NCBI RefSeq assembly: GCF_014836935.1
Contig: NZ_JACSPW010000001.1
Span: 1-64,000, forward strand
Direction: 5' to 3'
DNA length: 64,000 bases
From: Solibacillus merdavium
GTDB lineage: Bacteria; Bacillota; Bacilli; Bacillales_A; Planococcaceae
The notes under the pieces are model-generated. The model was not told the origin of the DNA. It saw only the letters and a program-made list of their open reading frames with translations, and made no database searches. The number at the start of each line of letters is the position of its first letter. Position 1 is the first letter of the stretch. Below, piece after piece: positions 25,486 through 34,362 of this stretch. A program made the position numbers and the translations under genes.

Positions 25486-25752
25486 TTAAATATTTAAAGC
25501 CTTGGAAATTTTTTTCACTTCTTTAGTTAAATAATTTAGCTGTTCTTGAATGCTTTTTATCTCGACGTTATTGTTCGTATTATTAATTGTCAGTTGCTGC
25601 GCTTCTTGTATAGCCAGTGCAGTCGCAAACGTAGAAATCCCTTCAGAAAGCGTAGCTAATAAACCTGCTATAACCTCAAGTGAAGCTGCCTGAAGGACTG
25701 GTGAGTTCTCCGGTATTGCTTCATTATTTTTTTTGCGGTTATTGTTTTGCAT
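25486..25752 (-). CDS. Small protein of unknown function with a coiled-coil-like tail
   Basis: An 88-residue protein I do not recognise. I start it at ATG 25752 because GGAGGTC lies about 9 nt before; the longer frame starting at 25767 uses a TTG that overlaps that ribosome site. The N-terminus is polar (MQNNNRKKNNE), followed by an amphipathic, Ala/Leu-rich stretch (SLEVIAGLLATLSEGISTFA) and a C-terminal heptad-like helix (IQEQLNYLTKEVKKISKAL). No signal peptide is evident. It is monocistronic and lies between wall-hydrolase and wall-polymer genes; no function is inferred. Confidence 0.65.
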   Translation of the reverse strand: MQNNNRKKNNEAIPENSPVLQAASLEVIAGLLATLSEGISTFATALAIQEAQQLTINNTNNNVEIKSIQEQLNYLTKEVKKISKALNI

Positions 25753-26002
25753 TGCTATGACCTCCAAACTATTGTTATTTACATCTTATGGATATAATTA
25801 GCAAATATGAATATAGCTATAAAAATCGGTAGGTACTCCAGTCAAAGAATAGTTGGTGGGCAAGCTCTAAATGGTGGCGTCCTTCGTAAAAAGACCCAAT
25901 ATATTAGGCGCTTCTATTAAACTTCAATCATTTTTTAAATCGGCATTCCTATAATATTAATATGTGTTTTGTACGAACATTGTATTATAATTGTAACCAT
26001 AT
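25753..26002. other. Non-coding stretch with a relatively GC-rich island
   Basis: Positions about 25827-25911 are clearly richer in G and C than the surrounding DNA, with TAGGTACTCCAGTC, TTGGTGGGCAAGC and GGTGGCGTCCTTCG. I found no convincing fold or match to a riboswitch class I know, and no open frame. It could be a small RNA on either strand or a gene remnant. Confidence 0.3.
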
Positions 26003-26008
26003 TATACT
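25980..26008 (+). promoter_or_regulatory. Sigma-A promoter of the O-antigen-ligase-like gene
   Basis: TTGTAT (25980-25985), 17 nt, TATACT (26003-26008). A near-match to a WalR repeat (TGTATT at 25981, TGTAAC at 25992, 5 nt apart, one mismatch) overlaps the -35. Confidence 0.5.
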
Positions 26009-26085
26009 TAAGTTCGTCTTAATCCACATGAGCAAAACTCATCTAAAATAGTGAACTACATAATAAGAAAGGGTTTGGGACATCT

Positions 26086-27576
26086 ATGAAGGACATTTCT
26101 GTCAAAATGAATAAAAATGAGTGGCTCGAAATCTTGGGAGCAATGATAGTACTCTGTGCGGCGACACTGCTGCCACCAGCTATAGCACAAATCAGTACTG
26201 CTGTATTTTTTGTGTTGTTTGCATTTTTCAAGCCATTTCAAAGTTTAGTGATCTTAGTACCGTACGTTATTTTCCGTACACTTTTTATTGAACTAAACCC
26301 TGGACTTAAACTAATAGGAGATTTAATAACAATCGTAGTATTATTGCGAATGTTCCTGCTGAATACAAAGAAATTTAAAACATGGTTTCACTTTAAGCCA
26401 TTTGAATATTTCTTTTTTGCCTTTTTAATTTTTGGGGCGGTTATCGGTTATAAAAACGGTGTATCACTTGGAGCGATTGTGTTCCAATTACGTACATTTG
26501 GCGTAATGTATCTATTGTATTATATTATTAGCCGCAGTGAGTTGCCGAAAAATTTCCTTGTGAAACTTGCATGGGTTACTGTATTTTCAGGTGCGATTAT
26601 TTTTGTACAAGGTATTGTTGAAAAATTATCAATGCGCCAATTATTAATGCCGGAAGATTGGACACAAAAGATACTTTCATCTACTAACTTTGTGCGGATT
26701 TATGGAATGCTTAACAATCCAAACTCATTGGCTTTAGTAATGTTCTTTGCAATCAGCGCAGTATTTTTCCTGCGTTGGGTATATAAAGATACTGAATTTA
26801 AATGGAGTCTTCGTATCGCGCAAGTGGCCTTCTTTGGTATGTTATTACTGACATTATCCCGCGGTACTTGGATCGCAGCATTCGTATTCGTCATTTTCTT
26901 TATGATAATTGCACGAAATTGGCAGTTGCTGAAAAAAATTGGTGTCACGTTGATTGTATCCATTGTATTAATCTATTTACCAGTCAACTGGGGAGTAACA
27001 TTATTACAGAATTTTGGTGTGGAAAGCTCAGTAGCACCAGACGACCTTACAGGTGGTATTAGTAACCGATTCACTGAAACATTTTCAGATGATACACTGG
27101 AATTAATGCAGGAAAGCGGCCGAATGTTCTATATTAAAAAGGGCATTGAAGTATTAAAAGATTATCCTATTACGGGTGCTGGCTTTGGTACATTTGGTGG
27201 CTCTGCAACGTTATCGTATGATTCACCAATTTATGAGGAGTACGGAATTCGTTCTGATATTTATGGCGGGAAGAACTTCTACTCAGATAACCAATATATC
27301 CAAGTTATTGCAGAAACAGGCGCTGTAGGTGTTCTTTTATTTGCAGGCTTCCTGCTTGCAATGGTGTGGATGTACTGGAAGGAACGTAAAACAGTATTCG
27401 GCCAATATTTATTTGGACTATGGTTTGCAACAGGCGTTGCCGGATTCTTCTATAATATTTGGGAGTTAAAAGTATATGTACTCTTTTACTTTATCCTATT
27501 CGGCATATTTGCAAGTACACGTACGATGTATCCGATGCTTAAACTCAGTGATTATGAAAAACAAAAAGCAGAATGA
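26086..27576 (+). CDS. O-antigen ligase/polymerase-like membrane protein
   Basis: A 496-residue polytopic membrane protein with about 10-12 hydrophobic segments and a larger extracytoplasmic loop (about 330-400). The segment ending DNQYIQVIAETGAVGVLLFAG is the signature of Wzy_C/O-antigen ligase family proteins, which transfer or polymerise lipid-linked glycans outside the membrane. Its position just upstream of an SLH glycosidase and csaB suggests it acts on the secondary cell wall polymer, for example polymerisation or ligation; that substrate is inferred. In Bacillus anthracis, O-antigen-ligase-like proteins take part in wall polysaccharide tethering. Start ATG 26086 behind AAAGGG; ATG 26107 is an alternative. 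Its own terminator follows. Confidence 0.82.
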   Translation: MKDISVKMNKNEWLEILGAMIVLCAATLLPPAIAQISTAVFFVLFAFFKPFQSLVILVPYVIFRTLFIELNPGLKLIGDLITIVVLLRMFLLNTKKFKTWFHFKPFEYFFFAFLIFGAVIGYKNGVSLGAIVFQLRTFGVMYLLYYIISRSELPKNFLVKLAWVTVFSGAIIFVQGIVEKLSMRQLLMPEDWTQKILSSTNFVRIYGMLNNPNSLALVMFFAISAVFFLRWVYKDTEFKWSLRIAQVAFFGMLLLTLSRGTWIAAFVFVIFFMIIARNWQLLKKIGVTLIVSIVLIYLPVNWGVTLLQNFGVESSVAPDDLTGGISNRFTETFSDDTLELMQESGRMFYIKKGIEVLKDYPITGAGFGTFGGSATLSYDSPIYEEYGIRSDIYGGKNFYSDNQYIQVIAETGAVGVLLFAGFLLAMVWMYWKERKTVFGQYLFGLWFATGVAGFFYNIWELKVYVLFYFILFGIFASTRTMYPMLKLSDYEKQKAE

Positions 27577-27582
27577 TATGAT

Positions 27583-27615
27583 AGAACTACCTTTTGTAAG
27601 GTAGTTCTTTTTTTA
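27583..27615 (+). terminator. Terminator after the O-antigen-ligase-like gene
   Basis: AGAACTACCTT (27583-27593) pairs perfectly with 27598-27608 over TTGT, then seven T. Confidence 0.9.
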
Positions 27616-27786
27616 TGAATTTCTACTATTTTTTCTTAAATCATGTATTTTTATGTTGAAAAGGAACATTTTTTGTAAATTGTAACAAAAGATTAATAGT
27701 TTCTTTGGCGAAAATTTGTTATGGTAAGATATAGGTTATAAAGAGAGGAAGGTGACTTGCTTCAAATTACACAGGAAGCGCATACT

Positions 27787-30057
27787 ATGAAAACAAAAAA
27801 AACCCTAATTTTGGCAATGATGATGGTGTTTGCATTAATTTTCAGTACACCACAATTTGCTAGTGCAGCACAATCGACAAATGACACATATCCGCTATCA
27901 CCAGGGGTAAAATATTCAAACTACACGCATAAAGGATCAAAAACAAATATAGTAAATCATCTAGAAGTAGATTTAGCTGATTCTTTTACTAAAATAAGTT
28001 TAGGTTTACCAACTCCTGTTAATACGTTAATGACGACAACGCAACATGCGAATAGTCATACAAAGGAAGGGAACCGGGTAGTTGGGGCAATCAATTCTAA
28101 TTTCTATAATATGGGTGATGGCTATCCGTTATATTTAATTTCTCAATATAACACAATCGTAACACCAAGCGTTATATCAAGCTCAAGTTCAAATTATGTA
28201 AGTCAACCAATTGCTTTTGGAATTACGAAGGATGGTAATGGTGAAATTGCATATTACAACAGCAAAATTAACGTTACATACAATGGTGAGACAAACGAAG
28301 TAAATGGGTTAAACGTTAAGCGCGGAGATAATGAAGCAGTTATTTATACACCACAAAACCATAGTTCAATGACGCCAAATGGTGGAAAAGGTATGGAATT
28401 TATTGTGGAGACAGGCAATACAATTGGTTCAACGAAATTCGGCCAAACGTTAACTGGGAAAGTTACAGCAATTCGTGGTTATGATGATGAAGCGAAGGCA
28501 AAAATTCCACGTAACGGTTTTGTACTTTCATTTAATGGCTCGACTTGGGGTGATAAGTACAGAGGTATTAAGATTGGTGATGAAATTTCGGTAAATTTCT
28601 CAATTGATAACCGCTGGATGGATGCACAGTTTATGATGGCGAGCGGCCCATTACTTGTACTGGATGGCAAGAAGAATGTATCTATGAACGAATCGAGTTC
28701 ACGTGCAAGAGAGACTGCACCACGTACTGCAATTGCAATTAGTAAAGATAAAAAGAAAGTACATTTAATTACAGTTGATGGTCGTATCAATTCAAGTGCA
28801 GGGATGACCTTAACTCAGTTTGCAGATTATTTAGTAAGCCTTGGTGTGGATCGTGCAATCAATTTAGATGGCGGCGGTTCAACGACGATGGGTATACGGA
28901 AATATGGAAGTAATACGGTCGTATTAGCGAATACACCGTCTGGGGGCACACAACGTCGCGTCTCAGCAATTATTGAAGCGATTAGTACAGCACCAACAAC
29001 AAATGCACCAAAACATATTCAAGTAACTCGTGATAAAGTTGGTACATTATTAGTAGGTGCAACAGTAAAACTTACACCAAATTATGTGTTGGATGAGTAT
29101 TACAATCCACTGCCTATGAATGCAAGTGATTTTACTATAACGTCGCAAAATAACACAGTTTCAGTTAATGGGTTAAGCTATACAGCCGTTTCACCTGGTT
29201 CTGAACGTTTAACTGTGACGAATCAAGGTGCCGCACAATCAATTAGCTTCAATGTAGTTGATGCACCAGCTGGACTTACTATTTCAGGAGTATCAGGATC
29301 GGTTGAACCAAATGCATCGATTCAATTAAAAGCAAATATTACGGGTGCAAATAATGAACCGTTAATCTATAATGATTCGCAAATTCAATGGTCAATAGAT
29401 GGAGATATTGGTTCGGTATTTAGTTCGGGCGTATTCAAATCAAATGGTAAAGAAGGTACTGCCCGTGTAACGGCAACATTAGGAACGAAATCAGTTTCTA
29501 AAGAAATCGTTGTAAAGGCAGCAGAAAAAGCATTGTTCAAAGATATTTCCGTGAACAATCGATATAAAACTGAAATAAATTATTTAGTTGAAAATAAATT
29601 AATCAGTGGTTATCCGGACGGTACTTTTAAGCCGGAATTAGCGTTAAATCGTGGTCAAGCAGCTGTATTATTAACACGTGCATTAGGCTTATCAACAAAA
29701 GATGTTGCTAACCCTGGATTTAGTGATTTATCAACTAACAACACATATTATGGTGCAGTTGCTGCCATTGTCCAAGCAGGCATTATGAGTGGTACAGGTA
29801 ATGGTAAGTTCGAGCCAGGTAAACCATTGACTCGTGCACAAATGTCAAAAATTCTTGTTGAAGCATATGGTTTAACAGGAACAACTGCTGCGAAATTTAA
29901 AGATGTAAGCACAAAGCATTGGGCGTATGATTATATTCATACTTTAGCGGCAAACGAAATTACAACAGGTTATGAAGACAATACATTCAAACCAGGTGTA
30001 GAAGTATCACGTATGCACTTCAGTTTATTCTTATATCGCACAATCACACAGCAATAA
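27787..30057 (+). CDS. SLH-anchored phosphodiester glycosidase (NAGPA domain)
   Basis: A 756-residue exported protein. I start it at ATG 27787 with AGGAAG 8 nt before it; the TTG at 27757 is only 2 nt behind its candidate ribosome site and would extend the signal peptide oddly. The signal peptide ends near residue 27 (ASA). A NAGPA-type domain (about 40-400) has TPRTAIAISKDKKKVHLITV and NLDGGGSTTM, the hallmark of enzymes that cleave GlcNAc-phosphodiesters such as wall teichoic acid-like substrates. Two Ig-like domains follow, then three C-terminal SLH domains (about 590-756; LNRGQ, LTRA, VSRM). It may trim phosphodiester-linked sugars on wall polymers; the substrate is unproven. Confidence 0.88.
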   Translation: MKTKKTLILAMMMVFALIFSTPQFASAAQSTNDTYPLSPGVKYSNYTHKGSKTNIVNHLEVDLADSFTKISLGLPTPVNTLMTTTQHANSHTKEGNRVVGAINSNFYNMGDGYPLYLISQYNTIVTPSVISSSSSNYVSQPIAFGITKDGNGEIAYYNSKINVTYNGETNEVNGLNVKRGDNEAVIYTPQNHSSMTPNGGKGMEFIVETGNTIGSTKFGQTLTGKVTAIRGYDDEAKAKIPRNGFVLSFNGSTWGDKYRGIKIGDEISVNFSIDNRWMDAQFMMASGPLLVLDGKKNVSMNESSSRARETAPRTAIAISKDKKKVHLITVDGRINSSAGMTLTQFADYLVSLGVDRAINLDGGGSTTMGIRKYGSNTVVLANTPSGGTQRRVSAIIEAISTAPTTNAPKHIQVTRDKVGTLLVGATVKLTPNYVLDEYYNPLPMNASDFTITSQNNTVSVNGLSYTAVSPGSERLTVTNQGAAQSISFNVVDAPAGLTISGVSGSVEPNASIQLKANITGANNEPLIYNDSQIQWSIDGDIGSVFSSGVFKSNGKEGTARVTATLGTKSVSKEIVVKAAEKALFKDISVNNRYKTEINYLVENKLISGYPDGTFKPELALNRGQAAVLLTRALGLSTKDVANPGFSDLSTNNTYYGAVAAIVQAGIMSGTGNGKFEPGKPLTRAQMSKILVEAYGLTGTTAAKFKDVSTKHWAYDYIHTLAANEITTGYEDNTFKPGVEVSRMHFSLFLYRTITQQ

Positions 30058-30064
30058 ATTTGAG

Positions 30065-30118
30065 AACCTTTGTAAAGCTGCAGCGAGGAATCGCAGCTTT
30101 TACAAAGGTTTTTTTTTT
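30065..30118 (+). terminator. Strong terminator after the NAGPA-SLH gene
   Basis: AACCTTTGTAAAGCTGC (30065-30081) pairs with 30093-30110 with one bulge, followed by nine T. Confidence 0.9.
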
Positions 30119-30419
30119 GTGGGGAAACGGAGGACGGTGGGGAGAGAGATGGACTATTGATATGAGCTTAAAGCGAAGAAGGTAGGACGGGGATGTATAT
30201 AAAAATAAGAGAAGCGAATATTGTCTATAATTGCAATTTATAGTAAAAATATATTTCCTGCAAATAGGGTTATATAGACAATTTACTAAGAAAAAACGAC
30301 TGAAATCACCAAGTCGCAACCAATACTCATCACAAACCGTCAATTAAACGAAAAAACACATTTTTTTGTATTGAAAAAAGTAATCTCACTTTCGGGAATA
30401 TCGTTTCAAACGAACATTA
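30119..30419. other. Non-coding DNA between the NAGPA-SLH gene and the csaB promoter
   Basis: The first ~70 nt are purine-rich and relatively GC-rich, the rest AT-rich. A minus-strand frame (30044-30343) has no ribosome site and overlaps a terminator, so I do not call it. CGTTTCAAACG at 30402-30412 is an 11-nt palindrome just upstream of the csaB -10 and could be an operator. Confidence 0.3.
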
Positions 30420-30428
30420 TGCTATACT
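30420..30428 (+). promoter_or_regulatory. Extended -10 promoter upstream of csaB
   Basis: TGCTATACT at 30420-30428 fits the extended -10 form TGnTATAAT with one mismatch. A start near 30435 would give a ~115-nt leader containing the terminator-like hairpin described next. Confidence 0.5.
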
Positions 30429-30450
30429 TGATATATAAATTATTAAGTGG

Positions 30451-30487
30451 AAGGGGGTTCCTAAGTGAGTTTTGCACCCCCTTTTTT
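30451..30487 (+). terminator. Terminator-like hairpin in the csaB leader (possible attenuator)
   Basis: AAGGGGGT (30451-30458) pairs with ACCCCCTT (30476-30483), followed by a T-run. It lies between the csaB promoter and csaB, after the previous gene has already been closed by a strong terminator at 30065. This arrangement suggests premature termination control, though no alternative fold is obvious. A promoter missed downstream would make it a short RNA end instead. Confidence 0.5.
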
Positions 30488-30548
30488 CAAATGAAAATGA
30501 AATAAACCAGGCATACATAAATGCTTGATTCAAAGGATGATTGTATAG

Positions 30549-31694
30549 ATGAAAATTGGAATTGTCGGAAATTACGGAAATGATAACAATGGTGATGAGG
30601 CGATTTTATTAAGTATAATTCGCCAACTGCAAAAGGTATTTCAAATAGATACACAAAATATAACGGTGTTTAGTAATAATCCGAAACAAACAGCAGAACG
30701 TTATAGTGTACAAAGCGCTCCTTTATATTACAAAAATGGAAATGCAGTAAAAACGTTTGCTAAAACATATAAAGAGAATTCTAAAGTGGTGAAAAACCTT
30801 GATTTCGTTGTCATCGGCGGCGGGGGGATTTTAATGGATCTTTATAAACGTGAAGCCCCATTATACGGCTCATATGCGATGATGGCCCATAATAACAATG
30901 TACCTTATGTCGTATACGGCTGCGGAGCGGGTCCACTTAATACAGGGTTAGGGAAATGGTTCATACGCTACATGGCAAAGCATGCACAAAATATTTCTGT
31001 GCGCGATCCGCAATCCCAAGCTCTTTTAAAATCCATCGGGGTAAAACGAGATGTACCTGTAATTGGGGATCCGGCATTTAGTTTAGAAGTAGAACGTTCA
31101 AATTATAGTGAAAAACCAAAATCAGTAGGTGTGACAGCGGTACCTTATTATAATGCTTCGTACTGGCCAACAGGTGATGAAACAAAGTATGAGAATTATA
31201 TAGACGGTATGGCAAAAAATTTAGACCGTTTAATTGAAGAACAGCAAGTTGAAGTTACGTTTTTTGCTACGAAATATCCACAAGATGCTGACGTAACAAA
31301 AGATATTCAGGCGAAAATGAAGCATGCACAAAACACAAAGATCATTGATGAAAATTTACCGCCCCAACGTATTTTGGACCTTACAGCTACATTCGATGTG
31401 TTAATTGGCACAAGATTGCACTCACTGATTTTAGCAACAGATGCAAAAACGCCGATTATTGGTGTGTCTTATCATGTAAAAGTAAATGACTTTTTACAAA
31501 TGGCAGGGTTAGGGAATTATTCTTTACCTATTGAAGAACTTCATAAATCAGACGAAAAATTTGCAATGCTTTTTAACGACATGGCTGTAGATTGGAACGG
31601 TGCACAAAAATTAGCCGCTCGTACAAATGCGTCATTTAAAGAAAAATCAGCATTAGGAGAGCAGCTTTTAAAAGAAGGTGCTAAAAGATCATGA
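30549..31694 (+). CDS. csaB: CsaB, polysaccharide pyruvyl transferase
   Basis: A 381-residue cytoplasmic enzyme of the polysaccharide pyruvyl transferase family. CsaB adds ketal-pyruvate to the secondary cell wall polymer, the modification SLH domains recognise. Visible landmarks are the N-terminal GNYGNDNNGDEAILL, VIGGGGILMDL, SVRDPQSQALLKSIGV with VIGDPAF, and GTRLHSLILAT with the conserved Arg-Leu-His. The start is ATG 30549 behind AAAGGATG. It overlaps the next gene by 4 bp (ATGA), so the two are translationally coupled. With at least ten SLH proteins in the same window, this gene is the functional link between polymer and S-layer. Anchoring would be expected to fail without it. Confidence 0.95.
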   Translation: MKIGIVGNYGNDNNGDEAILLSIIRQLQKVFQIDTQNITVFSNNPKQTAERYSVQSAPLYYKNGNAVKTFAKTYKENSKVVKNLDFVVIGGGGILMDLYKREAPLYGSYAMMAHNNNVPYVVYGCGAGPLNTGLGKWFIRYMAKHAQNISVRDPQSQALLKSIGVKRDVPVIGDPAFSLEVERSNYSEKPKSVGVTAVPYYNASYWPTGDETKYENYIDGMAKNLDRLIEEQQVEVTFFATKYPQDADVTKDIQAKMKHAQNTKIIDENLPPQRILDLTATFDVLIGTRLHSLILATDAKTPIIGVSYHVKVNDFLQMAGLGNYSLPIEELHKSDEKFAMLFNDMAVDWNGAQKLAARTNASFKEKSALGEQLLKEGAKRS

Positions 31695-32779
31695 AAAAAG
31701 TTTTAGTCATTAGCAATATGTATCCATCAAAGGAGCATTTAGCTTACGGCATTTTTGTGAAAAATCAGGTTGAGCAACTTGAACAAGAAGGTATTGAAAC
31801 ATTACTTGCTGTTAATACGAATCCTGCTACAGGAAAGAAAACTGTGCTGCTGAAATATTTGAATTGGGCGCAAAACTTTATGCGTATTTTCCGTGCAAAT
31901 AAGAGAAATATTTCGCTCACACATAGTCACTATGTCTTTCCGAGCGGATTGTTCAGCTATTATTTAAAAAAGCGCTACAATATTCCTTATATCGTAACTG
32001 CTCATGGTGGAGATATTAATAAAATGGCCAAAAAGAGTGGCCAAATTCGCCAATTTACAGAGAAAATTCTGCAAAGGGCAGACCATGTTATTGCTGTAGG
32101 GGAAGAGCTTGCGACGACAATTGAAACGAATTTCCATGTTCCAAACGATAAAATTTCTGTGATGAGCATGGGTATTGATCGTACAGTTTTTAAAGAAGCA
32201 GATAACAAACAACACTGCGCTGTTGAGCTCGGAATGGACCCGAAAAAGACAAATTTTTTATTTGTCGGCAATATTATTCGTGAAAAAGGTGTTACAGAGC
32301 TCGTACAAGCCTTCAATAAAGTTTCTGAAAGCATACCTGGTCAATCTGCACTTTACTGTGTAGGATCAACAAAGGATACGAATTTTACAAGTAAAGTGAA
32401 GGAACTTGCAAAAGGTAATGTAGACATTCATTTTATTGAGCCAATGCCACAGACAGAATTAGCCCACTATTTCCAAGCAGCGGACGTTTTTGTACTTCCT
32501 TCTTATATCGAGGGGCTTGGTTTAGTAGCGCTGGAGGCGATGAGCTGCGGGACACCGGTAATTGCATCTGATGTCGGAGGATTGCATTACATGTTGGCAG
32601 ATGGTGCCGGTGTATTAGTTCCGCCGAAAGACGAGATTCTGCTACAGCTTGCACTTGAAAATGCAGTGAAAGAAGGCATTCAAGTAAATGATTCGCGTGT
32701 GAACGAGTTGCTTGAACTTCATGATGCGAAAAATATAATTGCTCGTTTAAAAAAGATTTACTCAAAATATGCAAATTAA
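31691..32779 (+). CDS. GT4-family glycosyltransferase
   Basis: A 362-residue cytoplasmic glycosyltransferase of the GT-B fold, family 4. The N-terminal acceptor half carries THSHYVFPSGL and TAHGGDINKMA. The C-terminal nucleotide-sugar half has VGNIIREKGV and PSYIEGLGLVALEAMSCGTP, the E-x7-E motif of retaining GT4 enzymes. Its start overlaps the csaB stop, and a flippase gene follows 31 nt downstream. It most likely adds a sugar to the lipid-linked precursor of the secondary cell wall polymer; donor and acceptor cannot be read from sequence. Confidence 0.9.
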   Translation: MKKVLVISNMYPSKEHLAYGIFVKNQVEQLEQEGIETLLAVNTNPATGKKTVLLKYLNWAQNFMRIFRANKRNISLTHSHYVFPSGLFSYYLKKRYNIPYIVTAHGGDINKMAKKSGQIRQFTEKILQRADHVIAVGEELATTIETNFHVPNDKISVMSMGIDRTVFKEADNKQHCAVELGMDPKKTNFLFVGNIIREKGVTELVQAFNKVSESIPGQSALYCVGSTKDTNFTSKVKELAKGNVDIHFIEPMPQTELAHYFQAADVFVLPSYIEGLGLVALEAMSCGTPVIASDVGGLHYMLADGAGVLVPPKDEILLQLALENAVKEGIQVNDSRVNELLELHDAKNIIARLKKIYSKYAN

Positions 32780-32810
32780 TGTAACTGTAATTAAAGGATT
32801 GTGATAAGCG

Positions 32811-34328
32811 TTGAATGGAATTTTAAAAATTATAGGGGCAGTAGCTGTTATTAATATACTTGCCAGATTAGTCGGCTTTGCCCGGGAGACATATATCGCT
32901 ACCTACTTCGGAACAACGGTATATTCGGATAGTATTATTAATGCTTATACAATCCCAAATTTTTTGTATTTAGTAATTGGCGGGGCGTTTACGACGGCGT
33001 TTATATCGGTTTACCATAAAACTACGTCGAGCATTACGGAATATATTCGACGTACGTTTACAACGATACTCATAACGATTACGCTTGTTGTCATCTTGTT
33101 TATAGTTTTGGCCGATCCAATATTAATGCAGTTTTTCCATGTGAAGGACAAAGCGGAATATGAAATATTACGCTCTCTTTACTTTTGGATGATGCCATCG
33201 ACAATTATGCTCGTGTTATCAACTTGGATGAGCGGTATTTTAAATGTACAGGGCCGCTACCATTTGTCGGCATTTTCAGTACTTATTTATAATGGTGCAT
33301 TTTTAATCGTATCGGTTGTATTGTCTATTATGATGGGACCAATTGGAATGGGAATTGGGGCATTGGTTGGTGCCGTTTGTATGTTCTTGTTCTTAGTATA
33401 CGGTGTACGCAATGTGAAGGAAATGTCATTTAAACCGAGTATAAAAGGCGCAGAAGACCAAAAAATGCTATGGAAAATAGCATTACCAATTTTACTTGGT
33501 GGTGCTACGGCACAGCTTTATATACTAATTCAGAGTTTCTTTTCAGCGATGCTTGAAGAGGGGGTTCGGTCAGCAATGAACTATGCGACCAAAATGTCAC
33601 AGTTCCCACAAGCAATTTTAATGACTGCCGTAACGACGGTAATTTTTCCGCTGCTCAGCAGAAAAGAGGGAGAAGGGGATACAGAGTCTGTAAAAGCACT
33701 TTACGTGCGTGGTATGCGGTTATTATACATACTCGTTTTACCGGTTTCCGTGTTCTTCTATTTCCAGGCAGAGGCAATTATACGGATAATATTTGAATAT
33801 AACAAATTTGGTGCTGAATCAACAGCGATTACAGCACCGTTACTGCAAGTATTTAGTACGACAATGTTCTTCCTTGCTGCGAACACGTATATTACACGTT
33901 TCTATTATGCAAAGGGGAATTCTGTACTACCGATGATTTTTAGTATTTTAACGGTCTTCGGTGTGAATATCGCTGTTGTATTAGCGACAATTGATGTTTT
34001 AGGTGCAAATGCGGTAGCACTAGGTACATTAGTTAGTGCGATTGTGAACTTCCTTTTACTTATAATCGTTTTACATAGTAAGTATCAATTAAAGCTTGTA
34101 AACAAGAATATTGGACAGTTCATAAAACTTGCAGCAATTGGATTATTGTTTATTGTAGTTAACTGGGCGATTGCAGAATGGATTGTTCTGGATCAAAAGT
34201 GGATGCATATAATACTCACATTTGTAATTGCTTCAATTAGTTACTTCATAATACTTTTTGTCTTTAAAATACAGGAGCTTCAGCAAATTGTAGGTAAAGT
34301 ATCAGGGAAAATTTCCAGGAAAAAATAG
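32811..34328 (+). CDS. MurJ/MviN-like lipid-linked glycan flippase
   Basis: A 505-residue polytopic membrane protein of the MOP superfamily, MurJ/MviN branch, with about 14 hydrophobic segments. The N-terminus LARLVGFARETYIATYFG is the family signature. MurJ moves lipid II across the membrane. Here the gene is in a csaB-glycosyltransferase operon rather than among peptidoglycan genes, so I infer a paralogue that exports the secondary cell wall polymer precursor. It could still be a general MurJ. Start TTG 32811 with AAAGGA at 32793-32798; ATG 32815 is out of frame. Confidence 0.82.
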   Translation: MNGILKIIGAVAVINILARLVGFARETYIATYFGTTVYSDSIINAYTIPNFLYLVIGGAFTTAFISVYHKTTSSITEYIRRTFTTILITITLVVILFIVLADPILMQFFHVKDKAEYEILRSLYFWMMPSTIMLVLSTWMSGILNVQGRYHLSAFSVLIYNGAFLIVSVVLSIMMGPIGMGIGALVGAVCMFLFLVYGVRNVKEMSFKPSIKGAEDQKMLWKIALPILLGGATAQLYILIQSFFSAMLEEGVRSAMNYATKMSQFPQAILMTAVTTVIFPLLSRKEGEGDTESVKALYVRGMRLLYILVLPVSVFFYFQAEAIIRIIFEYNKFGAESTAITAPLLQVFSTTMFFLAANTYITRFYYAKGNSVLPMIFSILTVFGVNIAVVLATIDVLGANAVALGTLVSAIVNFLLLIIVLHSKYQLKLVNKNIGQFIKLAAIGLLFIVVNWAIAEWIVLDQKWMHIILTFVIASISYFIILFVFKIQELQQIVGKVSGKISRKK

Positions 34329-34334
34329 AAAAAT

Positions 34335-34362
34335 GCGTATCCGAAACAGGATGCGCTTTTTT
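34335..34362 (+). terminator. Terminator of the csaB operon
   Basis: GCGTATCC (34335-34342) pairs with GGATGCGC (34349-34356) with one G-T pair, then six T. Confidence 0.8.

Noticed and set aside
25827-25911. Known riboswitch or T-box
   Set aside because: I could not find the conserved motifs of c-di-GMP, c-di-AMP, SAM, FMN, purine, lysine or T-box classes, nor a stable fold.
30044-30343. 99-residue minus-strand frame upstream of csaB
   Set aside because: It overlaps a strong terminator, has no ribosome site and an implausible composition.
32781-32792. WalR site before the flippase gene (TGTAAC and TGTAAT)
   Set aside because: The half-sites are adjacent without the required 5-nt spacing.
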